A stretch of 45,140 nt of DNA. Source: JAGPUQ01 sp050250395 (GTDB lineage Bacteria > Pseudomonadota > Gammaproteobacteria > Pseudomonadales > Porticoccaceae). The notes beneath the pieces are model-generated. The model saw only the letters and a list, made by a program, of their open reading frames with translations, searched no databases and was not told the DNA's origin. The stretch's first letter is position 1, and every line of letters begins with the position of its first letter. A program made the translations under genes and the position numbers. This document shows, one piece after another, positions 33,673 to 42,661 of the stretch. Location of the stretch: NCBI GenBank assembly GCA_050250395.1, contig JBFWOQ010000020.1:1-45140 (forward strand), given 5' to 3'.

Positions 33673-35018
33673 GGCAGCGCCCGCGCGGCGCGCGCGAACT
33701 GATCGCCGCGATCGGCGTAGTTCGCGAACATGTCAAAGCTGGCACAGGCCGGCGACAGCAGCACGCAGTCGCCGGGTCGGGCCGCCGCGCGCGCCGCCGC
33801 AACGGCCGCCGCCATCGACGCCACGCGCCTCACCGGCACCCGCCCGGCGATGGCCGCCTCGATCCGGTGGGCATCCTCGCCCAGAAGCAAGGCCTCGCGC
33901 ACCCGCCCAGGGAGCGCCGCCGCCAGTGCCGCGAAGGTCTGGCCCTTGCCCTGCCCGCCGGCAATCCATATCAGGTTGGGCACCGCGCCGGCGAGACCCT
34001 CTATGGCCGCGACCGCGGCGCCCACATTGGTGGCTTTCGAATCGTCGATCCAGGTAATGCCAGCGCGCGCCAGCACCTGCTGACAGCGATGCGGCAGACC
34101 CGCGAAGCCGCGCAAGGCGGTAACCATCGACGCCATGGGCAGACCGGCGGCGTGCCCGAGCGCCAGCGCGGCGAGCGCATTGGCGACGTTGTGACGGCCT
34201 TTAAGGCCCATCTCGTCGACCGGCAGCAGCAGTGTCGATCCCAGGGCGAGCCAGGGGCGATCCCCAGCCATCGCCAAGCCGAAGCCATCGCCAGGAGGCG
34301 GCCCGAGTCCGAAGCTCGAACGCGGCGCGCGCAGGGGCTCCGGGGGCGTCGACCGAGGGTCGTCGCGATTGCAGACGATGTGCCGCGCGCCGCTGAAAAT
34401 GCGCTGTTTGGCGCTGCGATACGCCGCCAGATCGGGGTAACGATCCAGATGATCGGGGCTGAGGTTGAGCACCGTTGCCACCGCGGCACCCAATACCCGA
34501 GTGGTTTCCAGCTGAAAACTGGAAAGCTCCAGCACATAGAGCTGGGCATCGTCGTCCAGCAGATCGAGGGCCGGAATCCCCAGATTGCCGCCTACCGCGA
34601 CCCGGCGGCCCGCCGCGGCCGCCATCGCACCCACCAACTCGGTCACCGTGCTCTTGCCGTTCGAACCGGTGATGGCGACGATCGGCGCCCGCGCAGCGCG
34701 GGCGAACAGCTCGATGTCGCCGATGATCTCGACCCCGGCGGCCACGGCGGCGGCGAGCGCGGGCTCGGCCAGCGCGAGCCCCGGGCTCAGGATGATGCGC
34801 GTGGCGCGAGCGAGCAACCCGGCATCCAGATCGCCGAGAAACACCGGAACCTCGGGCAATTCCGCCGTCAGCGCGGCAAGGCCCGGCGGCGCTGCGCGGG
34901 TATCCACCACGGCAAAGATCTCGCCGCGCGCGGCCAGATAGCGGGCCACCGACAGCCCGGTGGCGCCGAGTCCGGCCACCACGGTGCGCTGATCGTTGGC
35001 GGGCAAGGTTCTGACCAT
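33669..35018 (-). CDS. murD: UDP-N-acetylmuramoyl-L-alanine--D-glutamate ligase MurD
   Basis: MurD adds D-Glu to UDP-MurNAc-L-Ala. The 449-residue product contains the N-terminal VAGLGATGLSVARYLAARG and the ATP loop AITGSNGKSTVTELVGAM. Further blocks are LELSSFQLETT, NLSPDHLDRYPDLAAYRSAK and GLPHRCQQV, followed by DDSKATNVGAAVAAIEGL with the Mur-ligase Lys/Asn positions, and LLSPACASFDMFANYADRGDQF. It sits 7 bp after mraY and overlaps ftsW by 4 bp. Confidence 0.97.
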   Translation of the reverse strand: MVRTLPANDQRTVVAGLGATGLSVARYLAARGEIFAVVDTRAAPPGLAALTAELPEVPVFLGDLDAGLLARATRIILSPGLALAEPALAAAVAAGVEIIGDIELFARAARAPIVAITGSNGKSTVTELVGAMAAAAGRRVAVGGNLGIPALDLLDDDAQLYVLELSSFQLETTRVLGAAVATVLNLSPDHLDRYPDLAAYRSAKQRIFSGARHIVCNRDDPRSTPPEPLRAPRSSFGLGPPPGDGFGLAMAGDRPWLALGSTLLLPVDEMGLKGRHNVANALAALALGHAAGLPMASMVTALRGFAGLPHRCQQVLARAGITWIDDSKATNVGAAVAAIEGLAGAVPNLIWIAGGQGKGQTFAALAAALPGRVREALLLGEDAHRIEAAIAGRVPVRRVASMAAAVAAARAAARPGDCVLLSPACASFDMFANYADRGDQFARAARALP

Positions 35019-35025
35019 GTCGGTG

Positions 35026-36108
35026 TCAGCGCAGCTTCAAGGTGGCAAGACCGACCAGCACCAGAATCAGGGTGATGATCCAGAAACGGACGATCACCCG
35101 CGGCTCGGGCCAGCCCTTGAGTTCGAAATGGTGGTGAATGGGCGCCATGCGGAAGATGCGCTTGCCGGTGAGCTTGTAGGACGCCACCTGGAGGATGACG
35201 GACACGGTCTCCAGCACAAAGATGCCGCCCATGATGAACAGCACGATTTCGTGGCGCACCATCACCGCGATCACGCCGAGCGCGGCACCCAGCGCCAGCG
35301 CGCCCACGTCGCCCATGAAGATCTGCGCCGGATAGGTGTTGAACCACAGGAAACCCAGCCCGGCGCCCACCAGCGCCGCGCAAAACACCACCAGCTCGCC
35401 GGCACCGGCAATGAAGGGGACATGCAGATACTGGGCGAACTGGGCGTGCCCGACCAGGTAGGCAAACAGGCCCAGCGCGCCGCCGACCAGCACGGTAGGC
35501 ATGATCGCCAGGCCATCGAGGCCGTCGGTCAGATTGACCGCGTTGCTGGTACCCACGATCACGAAGTAGGCGAGCAGGATGTAGCCCCAGCCCAGGTCCC
35601 AGCTGACCTGCTTGAAGAAGGGCACTATCAGTTGCGTCGCCGCCGGGGATTGCGCGCTGTAATAAAGAAACAGCGCCGCCGCCAAACCCGCCAGCGACTG
35701 CCAGAGGTATTTCCAGCGTGCCGGCAGTCCGCGCGAGTTGCGCGCGACCACCTTGCGATAGTCGTCCACCCAGCCGATGGCGCCAAAGGCGAAAGTCACC
35801 AGCAGCACCGTCCAGACATAGCGATTGCCGAGATCGGACCACAGCAGGGCGCTGGCGAAAATCGACAACAGGATCAGCGCGCCCCCCATGGTGGGGGTGC
35901 CGGATTTGCTCAGGTGCGACTGTGGCCCGTCGCTGCGTACTGCCTGCCCGATCTGCAGCGCGTTGAGGCGACGGATCACGCCCGGGCCCAGCAGCAGCGA
36001 GATGCCGAGCGCCGTCAGCGCGCCCATGATGGCCCGCAGCGTCAGGTAGTGAAATACGCCAAAGCCGCGGTAGTACTGGGCCAGATAATCACTCAACCAG
36101 AGCAGCAT
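35026..36108 (-). CDS. mraY: Phospho-N-acetylmuramoyl-pentapeptide-transferase MraY
   Basis: MraY moves phospho-MurNAc-pentapeptide to undecaprenyl phosphate to form lipid I. The 360-residue product, from ATG 36106-36108 with a GGAGG site, equals the E. coli length. It has about ten helices and the motifs KSGTPTMGG, GWVDDYRKV with catalytic Asp residues, NAVNLTDGLDGLA, FMGDVGALALG and the histidine-rich loop MAPIHHHFELKGWPE. The open frame extends 11 codons upstream, but those codons lie in murF, which overlaps by 20 bp. Confidence 0.97.
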   Translation of the reverse strand: MLLWLSDYLAQYYRGFGVFHYLTLRAIMGALTALGISLLLGPGVIRRLNALQIGQAVRSDGPQSHLSKSGTPTMGGALILLSIFASALLWSDLGNRYVWTVLLVTFAFGAIGWVDDYRKVVARNSRGLPARWKYLWQSLAGLAAALFLYYSAQSPAATQLIVPFFKQVSWDLGWGYILLAYFVIVGTSNAVNLTDGLDGLAIMPTVLVGGALGLFAYLVGHAQFAQYLHVPFIAGAGELVVFCAALVGAGLGFLWFNTYPAQIFMGDVGALALGAALGVIAVMVRHEIVLFIMGGIFVLETVSVILQVASYKLTGKRIFRMAPIHHHFELKGWPEPRVIVRFWIITLILVLVGLATLKLR

Positions 36109-37477
36109 CGGCTTCCTCCCCAGCGTCGAGTTGACGCGCAACGTCTTCCATCCCGGCCGAACGCGAGCCCTTGACGAGCACCGTGGTGTCCGGGGCCAGG
36201 AGGTCTATCAGCGCCCGCGTCAGAGTGGCTTTGTCCGCAAACACGCGGCCGCCGGCGCCAAAGGCCGCAGCCGCCAGCGCGCTCAGCGGCCCGCAGGCAT
36301 AGAGGGCGTCGATACCCTGGGCCGCCGCGTAAGCGCCCACTTCCCGGTGCAGCCCCGGCGCGTCCTGACCCAGCTCCGCCATATCGCCCAGCACCAGCAG
36401 ACGCCGCCCGGGAAAGTTCGCGAGCGCGTCCAGAGCGGCTTTCACCGAACCGGGATTGGCGTTGTAGCTGTCATCGATCACCCGGCTGCCGTTGCGCCCA
36501 CGGCGGATCTGCATGCGCCCCGGCGCCGGCAGTACCGCCCGCAGCCCGGCTGCCATGGCGTCCAGGTCGGCGCCGGCGGCAAGCGCACAGGTGGCGGCGG
36601 CGAGGGCATTGGCAACATTGTGGCGGCCGGCGACCTGCAAGCGGATGGCGGTCTCGCCCAGCGGGGTGCGAAGCCTGAAGCTGGCGCAGCCTTCGGCGTC
36701 GATCGCGATGGCGGTTGCACCTACGTCGGCGTCCGACCGCGCGAGACTGAACGTCAGCACTTCGAGGCACGGCAAATTGGCGCGCCACCCGTTCAGCCAG
36801 CGGGAATCGAGGTCGAGGTTCAACACCGCGGTACCCTTGGCGCCCAGCGCGGCGTAGATCTCGCCCTTGGCGGCGGCTACCCCGGCCAGGGAACCGAAGC
36901 CGGCGACATGGGCGGGCAGTACATTGGTGATCAGCGCCACCGTCGGGCGCGCGATGCGACCCAACCAGGCGATTTCGCCGGCGGCACTGGCGCCCATTTC
37001 CAGCACCGCGAAACGCTGCTCGGGCTCACTGCCCAGCAGGGTAAGAGGCAACCCGATATGGTTGTTGAGATTGCCGCGCGTCGCCAGCACCGGTCCCAGC
37101 CCGCGCAGGATGGCCGCCGTCATCTCCTTGACGGTGGTCTTGCCACTGCTGCCGGTGATGGCAATCACCGGGCCGTCGAACTGATCGCGCGCGAGCGACG
37201 CGAGTTGCCCCAGGGCGGCGTCGGTATCCGGCACGATCCATTGCGGGAGCTTCAGGTGTTTGTCGGCCCGGGTGACCACCAGCCCGCAGGCCAGCGCGGC
37301 CGCCTCGGCAAGAAACCGATGGGCGTCGAAGCGCTCGCCCCGCAGCGCCACGAACAACTCGCCCCCACGCAACTGGCGGGTGTCGGTCGCGACGCGCTGG
37401 AAGTGACAATCGGGATACATGAGGGTGCCGCCGAACGCCGCGGCAGCTTCCGACAGGGTCAGGGGGCGCACGGTCAT
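36089..37477 (-). CDS. murF: UDP-MurNAc-tripeptide--D-Ala-D-Ala ligase MurF
   Basis: MurF adds the D-Ala-D-Ala dipeptide, completing the pentapeptide precursor. The 462-residue product shows the family's FSRQ-like start (FQRVATDTRQLRGGELFVALRGERFDAHRF) and the ATP loop AITGSSGKTTVKEMTAAIL. It also has NLNNHIGLPLTLL, EMGASAAGEIAWL, RHNVANALAAATCALAAG, DSYNANPGSVKAALDAL and LVLGDMAELG. The stop overlaps the mraY start by 20 bp, and the start overlaps the murE stop by 4 bp. Confidence 0.97.
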   Translation of the reverse strand: MTVRPLTLSEAAAAFGGTLMYPDCHFQRVATDTRQLRGGELFVALRGERFDAHRFLAEAAALACGLVVTRADKHLKLPQWIVPDTDAALGQLASLARDQFDGPVIAITGSSGKTTVKEMTAAILRGLGPVLATRGNLNNHIGLPLTLLGSEPEQRFAVLEMGASAAGEIAWLGRIARPTVALITNVLPAHVAGFGSLAGVAAAKGEIYAALGAKGTAVLNLDLDSRWLNGWRANLPCLEVLTFSLARSDADVGATAIAIDAEGCASFRLRTPLGETAIRLQVAGRHNVANALAAATCALAAGADLDAMAAGLRAVLPAPGRMQIRRGRNGSRVIDDSYNANPGSVKAALDALANFPGRRLLVLGDMAELGQDAPGLHREVGAYAAAQGIDALYACGPLSALAAAAFGAGGRVFADKATLTRALIDLLAPDTTVLVKGSRSAGMEDVARQLDAGEEADAALVE

Positions 37478-39006
37478 GACCGGTCCTCCCGCGCGGCGAG
37501 TGCGCGGCGCGCTTCGGCGGCGTCGTTAAAGGGCCAGCGCACGCCGGCAATTTCCTGCCAGGTTTCGTGCCCCTTGCCGGCAATCAGAACGATATCGGCG
37601 GGACCGGCATCGGCGATGGCCCGCTCGATCGCTGCGCGGCGGTCGGGGATCACCCACAGGCGGTCGCGTTGATTGGCCGCCACACCGCTCAGAATCTGCG
37701 CAATGATGGCGTCGGGATCTTCGCCGCGCGGATTGTCGCTGGTCACCACCACCCGGTCCGCGCCCGCGACCGCGATCGCACCCATGCCGGGGCGCTTGCC
37801 GCGATCGCGCTCGCCACCGCAGCCGAACACACACCACAGCCGCCCGCCGGCGGCACTTTCGCGCAGCGCGGCCAATGCCTGTTCGAGTGCGTCGGGTGTG
37901 TGCGCATAATCGACGACCACCCGCGGACCTTCGGCACCATCGACCGACTGCATGCGCCCGGGAGCGGCCTGCAATTGCGGTATCGCAGCCAGTACGGCGG
38001 CCAGCGCGAAACCCTGGGCGCAGGCCGCGCCGATCACCGCCAGCAGATTGGCCAGGTTGAAGCCGCCGGGCAGCGCACTGACCAGGGTACCCTCGCCCCA
38101 GGGCGCAACCACCCGGGCGCGCACGCCCGCGGCGCTGAACTCCGCATCCAGCGCCCGGATCGCGGCGCCACTGCCCTGGGCGGAATAACCGTAGCCGGCA
38201 ACCCCGGCCGGCAATGCGCCAAGCAGTTCGGCACCGACCGGATCATCCAGATTGATGACGGCATTCGCCAATCCGGGCTGCCGGAACAGGCGCGCCTTGG
38301 CCACGCGATAGGCCGTCATGTCGCCGTGGTAGTCGAGATGATCCCGGCTCAGGTTGGTGAACACGGCGGTGTGCATGGGCACCCCCGCCACCCGCTGCTG
38401 ATCCAGGCTGTGGGACGAGACCTCCATGACCACCCGACGTATACCCTGGTCCCGAAATTCCGCCAACAACCGCTGCGTGACGATGGCGTCAGGCGTGGTC
38501 ACGCCGGTATCGGCCAGCGCAACCGGACCGCCCAGCACCCCCGCACCCAGGGTTCCGATGACGCCGGCCGGCGCTTCCAGCAATGCAAACAGCTGCGCCA
38601 GCAATTGGGTGCAGGTGGTCTTGCCGTTGGTACCGGTGACCCCCGTGATGGTCAGCGCTGTGCCGGGCTCGCCGTAAAAGCGCCCGGCAATGGCGCTGAT
38701 CCGCGCCGCCAGCCCGCACACCGGGACCACCGGAATCCGCATCGCCGACCGCAGGTCGTTGTACGCGGCCAGGCCCTTCTCTTCCGCCAACACGGCCACC
38801 GCGCCGGCCGCTGCGGCGGCGGCGATGAAATCGCGGCCATCCCGGCGGGTCCCGGGCAGGGCAAGAAAGATATCGCCGGGCACGAGATTGCGGCTGTCGA
38901 GCGCGAGCCCCCGCACCCGGAGCCCCGCCAAGGTATCGAGCCGCGCGGGATCCGCCAGCAGATCGGCCAACCGGATATCGCGGTCGTGGCTCGGTGTGGC
39001 CATCAT
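37474..39006 (-). CDS. murE: UDP-MurNAc-L-Ala-D-Glu--meso-diaminopimelate ligase MurE
   Basis: MurE adds the third stem residue. The motif VTSDNPRGEDPDAI contains DNPR, which in characterised enzymes marks specificity for meso-diaminopimelate rather than lysine. The 510-residue product also has ATP loop GVTGTNGKTTCTQLLAQL, MEVSSHSLDQQRV, NLSRDHLDYHGDM, DYAHTPDALEQAL and VFGCGGERDRGKRP. Two ATGs in a row (39004-39006 and 39001-39003) can start it; the first overlaps the ftsI stop as ATGA. The much longer open frame upstream is inside ftsI. Confidence 0.97.
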   Translation of the reverse strand: MMATPSHDRDIRLADLLADPARLDTLAGLRVRGLALDSRNLVPGDIFLALPGTRRDGRDFIAAAAAAGAVAVLAEEKGLAAYNDLRSAMRIPVVPVCGLAARISAIAGRFYGEPGTALTITGVTGTNGKTTCTQLLAQLFALLEAPAGVIGTLGAGVLGGPVALADTGVTTPDAIVTQRLLAEFRDQGIRRVVMEVSSHSLDQQRVAGVPMHTAVFTNLSRDHLDYHGDMTAYRVAKARLFRQPGLANAVINLDDPVGAELLGALPAGVAGYGYSAQGSGAAIRALDAEFSAAGVRARVVAPWGEGTLVSALPGGFNLANLLAVIGAACAQGFALAAVLAAIPQLQAAPGRMQSVDGAEGPRVVVDYAHTPDALEQALAALRESAAGGRLWCVFGCGGERDRGKRPGMGAIAVAGADRVVVTSDNPRGEDPDAIIAQILSGVAANQRDRLWVIPDRRAAIERAIADAGPADIVLIAGKGHETWQEIAGVRWPFNDAAEARRALAAREDRS

Positions 39007-40772
39007 CCCGCACCCGCCCCGGTTCGCTCGGCGGCCCTGGCGGTCAGATCGGCAACCCCATCGGACCGCGGCGCCGGAGGGAGCGGGGGCTGCACGGCCA
39101 GCAGGCGCAGCGCCGCCGAGGTCACCCGGGCGAACACCGGCGCGGCCACCACGCCGCCGAAGTAACCTCCGGTCTGAGGATCGTCGACCACCACCACCGT
39201 TACCAGTTCGGGATTGTCCGCCGGGGCCATGCCGGCAAACAGCGATACATAATGACGCGCCTGATAGCCGCCGGCTCCGACTTTGTGGGAGGTCCCGGTC
39301 TTGCCCGCCGCGGCGTACACGGGAATCCCCGCGCGCGTACCTGTGCCACGCTCGACCACGGCCCTCAGCATGAGACTGATTTCGTCGGCGATCTTCGCGT
39401 CGATGACGCGCTTGCCCGCCGGCATGGGTGCACCCGGCTCCTGGCGCAGCAAGGTCACGGGCCGGCGTACACCCCCGTTTGCGAGCACGAGATAGGCGCC
39501 CGCCAACTGCAACGGGGTCGCCGTCAGGCCGTAGCCAAACGCCAGGGACGCATGCTCCACCGACGCCCATTTGCGCCGGCTGGGCAGGTCGCCGGGGCCT
39601 TCGCCCGGAAACCCGGTGCCGGGACTCTGGCCAATGCCCACCCGGTCGAACACGTTGCGGATACTTTCGGGGTCCAGGGTCATGGCGACCTTGGTAGTGC
39701 CCACCTGACTCGATTTGGCGAGCACACCCGTAAGATCGAGCAGCCCGTAGCTGTGGGGATCCTTGTAGGTCTTGCTGCCGAAGCGAATGTAGCCCGGCGC
39801 CGTGTCAACCGGGGTGTCGGGCCGGAAGCGTCCACTTTCCAGTGCCGCCACCAGGGTGAACGGCTTCATCACCGAACCCGGCTCGATCGCATCGGTGACC
39901 GTCCGATTGCGCTGCGCACCGACCTCGCCCGCGCCGCGCGCATTGGGATTGAAGGAGGGCTGGCTCACCATCGCCAGTACTTCACCGGTGCGGGCATCGA
40001 GCATCACCACGGATCCGCTCGCGGCGCGATGCGCTTCCAGCGCGGCGCGCAACTCACGATAGGCCAGGTACTGCAGGCGCAGGTCGATGGAGAGCGCGAG
40101 GTCGTTGCCCGGTTTTTCGCTGCGGATGAGTTCCAGATCCTTGATCACCCTTGTCTTGCGGTCCTGGAGCACGCGGCGTTCGCCCGGCACTCCGGCAAGC
40201 CATTGGTCATAGGCCAGTTCGAGTCCTTCCTGTCCCCTGTCGTCGACATTGGTGATCCCGACCAGCTGCGCGGTGACCTCGCCCGCGGGGTAGTAGCGCT
40301 TGTACTCGTCGCGTCCGTAGACGCCCTTGAGTTTCAGATCGAGCACCGGATTCGCTTCGGCGGGCGTCAGCCGCCGCGCCAGGAACATGAATTCGCGTTT
40401 GGCATTGCGATCCAGACTCTCCCGCAATTTCGCCAGGGGCACCCCGAGCCGCCGCGCCAGGGGCTCAAGGCTCTTGCCGCTCTCCAGCAGCTCCTTCGGA
40501 TTCGCCCACAGCGTCACCACGGCCGTGCTCACCGCCAACGGCTCGCCATGGCGATCGGTAATCAGGCCACGATAGGCGGGAACCGGTCGGACCCGCAGCG
40601 TACGGGCGTCGCCCTGCGTCTGCAGAAAGCGGGCGCCTTTGTCGCCGTGCTCGAATACTTGCAGGCCGGCGGTATGCCACAACACCGCCAGCGGCAATAC
40701 ACCCAGGGCCACCATCAGGCTGAGGTAACGCCAGTATTCGATTTTGCGCTGATGCGGCGCCCGGCGTGTCAT
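39003..40772 (-). CDS. ftsI: Septal transpeptidase FtsI (PBP3)
   Basis: FtsI crosslinks septal peptidoglycan. The 589-residue class B PBP has one N-terminal membrane helix (about residues 14-34) and a pedestal domain from RGLITDRHGEPLAVST. In the transpeptidase domain the SxxK motif is Ser300-Val-Met-Lys303 and the KTGT motif is residues 491-494. The SxN position reads Ser354-Ser-Gln356 (AKSSQVG), so the usual Asn is Gln. The start ATG 40770-40772 overlaps the ftsL stop by 4 bp. The length is almost identical to E. coli FtsI (588). Confidence 0.97.
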   Translation of the reverse strand: MTRRAPHQRKIEYWRYLSLMVALGVLPLAVLWHTAGLQVFEHGDKGARFLQTQGDARTLRVRPVPAYRGLITDRHGEPLAVSTAVVTLWANPKELLESGKSLEPLARRLGVPLAKLRESLDRNAKREFMFLARRLTPAEANPVLDLKLKGVYGRDEYKRYYPAGEVTAQLVGITNVDDRGQEGLELAYDQWLAGVPGERRVLQDRKTRVIKDLELIRSEKPGNDLALSIDLRLQYLAYRELRAALEAHRAASGSVVMLDARTGEVLAMVSQPSFNPNARGAGEVGAQRNRTVTDAIEPGSVMKPFTLVAALESGRFRPDTPVDTAPGYIRFGSKTYKDPHSYGLLDLTGVLAKSSQVGTTKVAMTLDPESIRNVFDRVGIGQSPGTGFPGEGPGDLPSRRKWASVEHASLAFGYGLTATPLQLAGAYLVLANGGVRRPVTLLRQEPGAPMPAGKRVIDAKIADEISLMLRAVVERGTGTRAGIPVYAAAGKTGTSHKVGAGGYQARHYVSLFAGMAPADNPELVTVVVVDDPQTGGYFGGVVAAPVFARVTSAALRLLAVQPPLPPAPRSDGVADLTARAAERTGAGAG

Positions 40773-41029
40773 GGCGGCACCATGACGATGTCCTGCACGG
40801 CAGGCGCATGCAGACGGTACTTCTCGATTCCCAGCTTTTCGATGCGGCCCGGCGACGCCAGCGTGCCGCGCTCCAGGAGATAGCGCCCCCAGTCCACCTG
40901 CAACTGGTGCTCGGTGCGCTGATGCTGCGCCAATTGCATATAGATCCGCCGACAATTCTGGCTGACCAGCACCGCCGCCAGAGCGGTTGCCAGCACCAGC
41001 ACCCACAGCGCCACCACCATGCGCGTCAC
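40769..41029 (-). CDS. ftsL: Cell division protein FtsL
   Basis: FtsL is a small bitopic divisome protein that forms a complex with FtsB and FtsQ. The 86-residue product has a membrane helix at residues 4-24 (MVVALWVLVLATALAAVLVSQ) and a short coiled-coil-like periplasmic region. This is followed by ERGTLASPGRIEKLGIEKYRLHAP, typical of the family's C-terminal end. It overlaps rsmH and ftsI by 4 bp each. Position between rsmH and ftsI supports the call. Confidence 0.93.
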   Translation of the reverse strand: MTRMVVALWVLVLATALAAVLVSQNCRRIYMQLAQHQRTEHQLQVDWGRYLLERGTLASPGRIEKLGIEKYRLHAPAVQDIVMVPP

Positions 41030-41964
41030 GCCAGCTTCTCCGCTACCCGCATCACGGCACTGCGCGCGCGCGGATTGGCCGCGACCTCGGCCGCCGAAGG
41101 GCTGATCGCGCGCCCCAGCGCACGCAGGCGGCGCGGCAGACGGGCCTCCTCGATGGGCAGCCCGCGGGGCACGCGTGGGCGCTCCGCGTCACGGATGAAG
41201 CGCTTCACCATGCGGTCTTCCAGGGAGTGAAAACTGATCACCACCAAGCGCCCGCCAACCGCCAGCACCTCGAGCACCTGATCCAGCACGGCGCGCAATG
41301 CGGCAAGTTCGCCATTGATGTGGATGCGGATCGCCTGAAACGACCGGGTCGCCGGGTGGCGCCCGGGCTGCCAAGCCGGGTGCGCCTGTGCGATGACCTG
41401 TGCGAGTTGCACGGTGCGTAACAATGGCTGCCGTGCCCGCGCCTGAACGATCGCCCGGGCGATGCGGCGCGCGTAACGCTCCTCGCCGTACTCCTGCAAA
41501 ACACGGGTGATTTCGGTCTCGCTCGCCGTCGCCAGCCAGGCGGCCGCGCTCTGTCCCTGTGCGGGATTCATGCGCATGTCGAGGTCGCCGTCGCGGAGAA
41601 AACTGAAGCCGCGCGCTGGGTCGTCCAGCTGCGGTGACGACACGCCGAGATCGAGGAGCAGGCCCGTGACCGACACCGGAGCCGCCCGCGCGGCCAGGTG
41701 CGGCAACAGGTCGCAAAACGACATTTGCGCCATCTCCAAACGACTATCCGTTGCCGCCAGCGCCGCGCCCACGCGGCAGGCCTGGGGATCGAGGTCCAGC
41801 GCCAGCACCCGACCCCCGGGCCCGAGGCGGTCGAGGAGCGCGCGCGTGTGGCCGCCGCGCCCGAAGGTGCCGTCGACGTAAAAACCGTTCGGATCCGTGA
41901 CCAAGGCCGTTACCGCCTCTTCCAGCAATACTGTTTGGTGATCGCCCGCGGGGCCCTCGTCCAA
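41026..41964 (-). CDS. rsmH: 16S rRNA (cytosine-1402-N4)-methyltransferase RsmH
   Basis: RsmH (MraW) methylates N4 of C1402 in 16S rRNA. The product of 312 residues begins with HQTVLLEEAV, then the SAM site YVDGTFGRGGHTRALL. GLLLDLGVSSPQLDDPARGFSF, GEERYARRIARAI and the C-terminal VISFHSLEDRMVKRFIRD follow. No ATG exists near the expected start. TTG 41962-41964 lies 8 nt after a GGAG that overlaps the mraZ stop, and it gives the same length as E. coli RsmH (313). The longer open frame upstream overlaps mraZ and is not coding. It overlaps ftsL by 4 bp. Confidence 0.95.
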   Translation of the reverse strand: MDEGPAGDHQTVLLEEAVTALVTDPNGFYVDGTFGRGGHTRALLDRLGPGGRVLALDLDPQACRVGAALAATDSRLEMAQMSFCDLLPHLAARAAPVSVTGLLLDLGVSSPQLDDPARGFSFLRDGDLDMRMNPAQGQSAAAWLATASETEITRVLQEYGEERYARRIARAIVQARARQPLLRTVQLAQVIAQAHPAWQPGRHPATRSFQAIRIHINGELAALRAVLDQVLEVLAVGGRLVVISFHSLEDRMVKRFIRDAERPRVPRGLPIEEARLPRRLRALGRAISPSAAEVAANPRARSAVMRVAEKLA

Positions 41965-41974
41965 GCGCCCGCTC

Positions 41975-42430
41975 CTACAGCGACAGGCTTTGCATTTCCG
42001 CCGGGATCGCCCGTCCGCCCGCGGCTTCGACCAGCCACTGCTCGCGCGCTGCCGCCCAGCTGTCGGTACTCCACAATTCAAAACGATGACCCTGACCCAC
42101 CAACACAACCTCTTTGTCCAGCCCGGCATAGGTCCGCAGCTCCGGGGGAATCAACACCCGACCGCTGCCGTCCATTTCGAGTTCGCGCGCGTGACCGATC
42201 AGCAACCGCTGCAAGCGACGGGTGTCGGGATTGAACGTCGGCAGCCTGGAGATCTGGGCTTCTATTTCCCGCCAGGCGGGCAGGGGATATAGAAACAGAC
42301 AGCGGTCTTCAATATCGATGGTGGCCACGAGCTGGCCGTCACAGCCGGTCGCGAGGGCGTCGCGGTAACGGGCGGGGATCGCCATGCGTCCTTTCGCGTC
42401 CATGTTGATTTCGTTATTGCCGCGAAACAC
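41975..42430 (-). CDS. mraZ: Transcriptional regulator MraZ
   Basis: MraZ is the AbrB-fold ring-forming regulator that binds the start of its own dcw operon. The 151-residue product starts FRGNNEINMDAKGRMAIPARYRD. It has two SpoVT/AbrB-like repeats, each with the DxKGR/DGSGR element (MDAKGRM and MDGSGRVLIP). The start is GTG 42428-42430 with GGAGG upstream; the frame extends further, but the family sequence begins here. Three MraZ boxes lie 30-54 bp upstream, so autorepression is expected. Confidence 0.96.
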   Translation of the reverse strand: MFRGNNEINMDAKGRMAIPARYRDALATGCDGQLVATIDIEDRCLFLYPLPAWREIEAQISRLPTFNPDTRRLQRLLIGHARELEMDGSGRVLIPPELRTYAGLDKEVVLVGQGHRFELWSTDSWAAAREQWLVEAAGGRAIPAEMQSLSL

Positions 42431-42459
42431 GGTGCCTCCGCCGGGCCAGGCTCCGGGAA

Positions 42460-42484
42460 ACCCACTATTTCCCACAATCTCCCA
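42460..42484 (-). promoter_or_regulatory. MraZ operator (three TGGGN boxes)
   Basis: The minus strand carries TGGGA, 5 nt, TGGGA, 5 nt, TGGGT. This is exactly the known MraZ binding pattern of TGGGN direct repeats with 10-bp periodicity. The boxes lie 10-34 bp downstream of the -10 element, across and after the transcription start, consistent with repression of the mraZ-ftsZ operon. Confidence 0.9.
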
Positions 42485-42493
42485 ATTCGAGCC

Positions 42494-42521
42494 ACTATAT
42501 GCCCGCCTAACCCAAAGTCAA
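42494..42521 (-). promoter_or_regulatory. Sigma70 promoter of the dcw operon (Pmra)
   Basis: The elements are TTGACT (42516-42521), a 16-bp spacer, and TATAGT (42494-42499), each with one mismatch to consensus. The predicted start is near 42487, just before the MraZ boxes. No promoter of comparable strength was found inside the overlapping cluster down to ftsZ. Confidence 0.88.
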
Positions 42522-42661
42522 GCAGGCGATCACCACAAAACACCTTAAAAATGCGGGGAAAAGCGACGATCTGGTGTCGAAGCCCCCCGCGCGGAAACGA
42601 TCAAGGAAATCACTCGATATATATCAGAATGGTGGGGCGCAAACTTAAAGCGATTAGTGAA

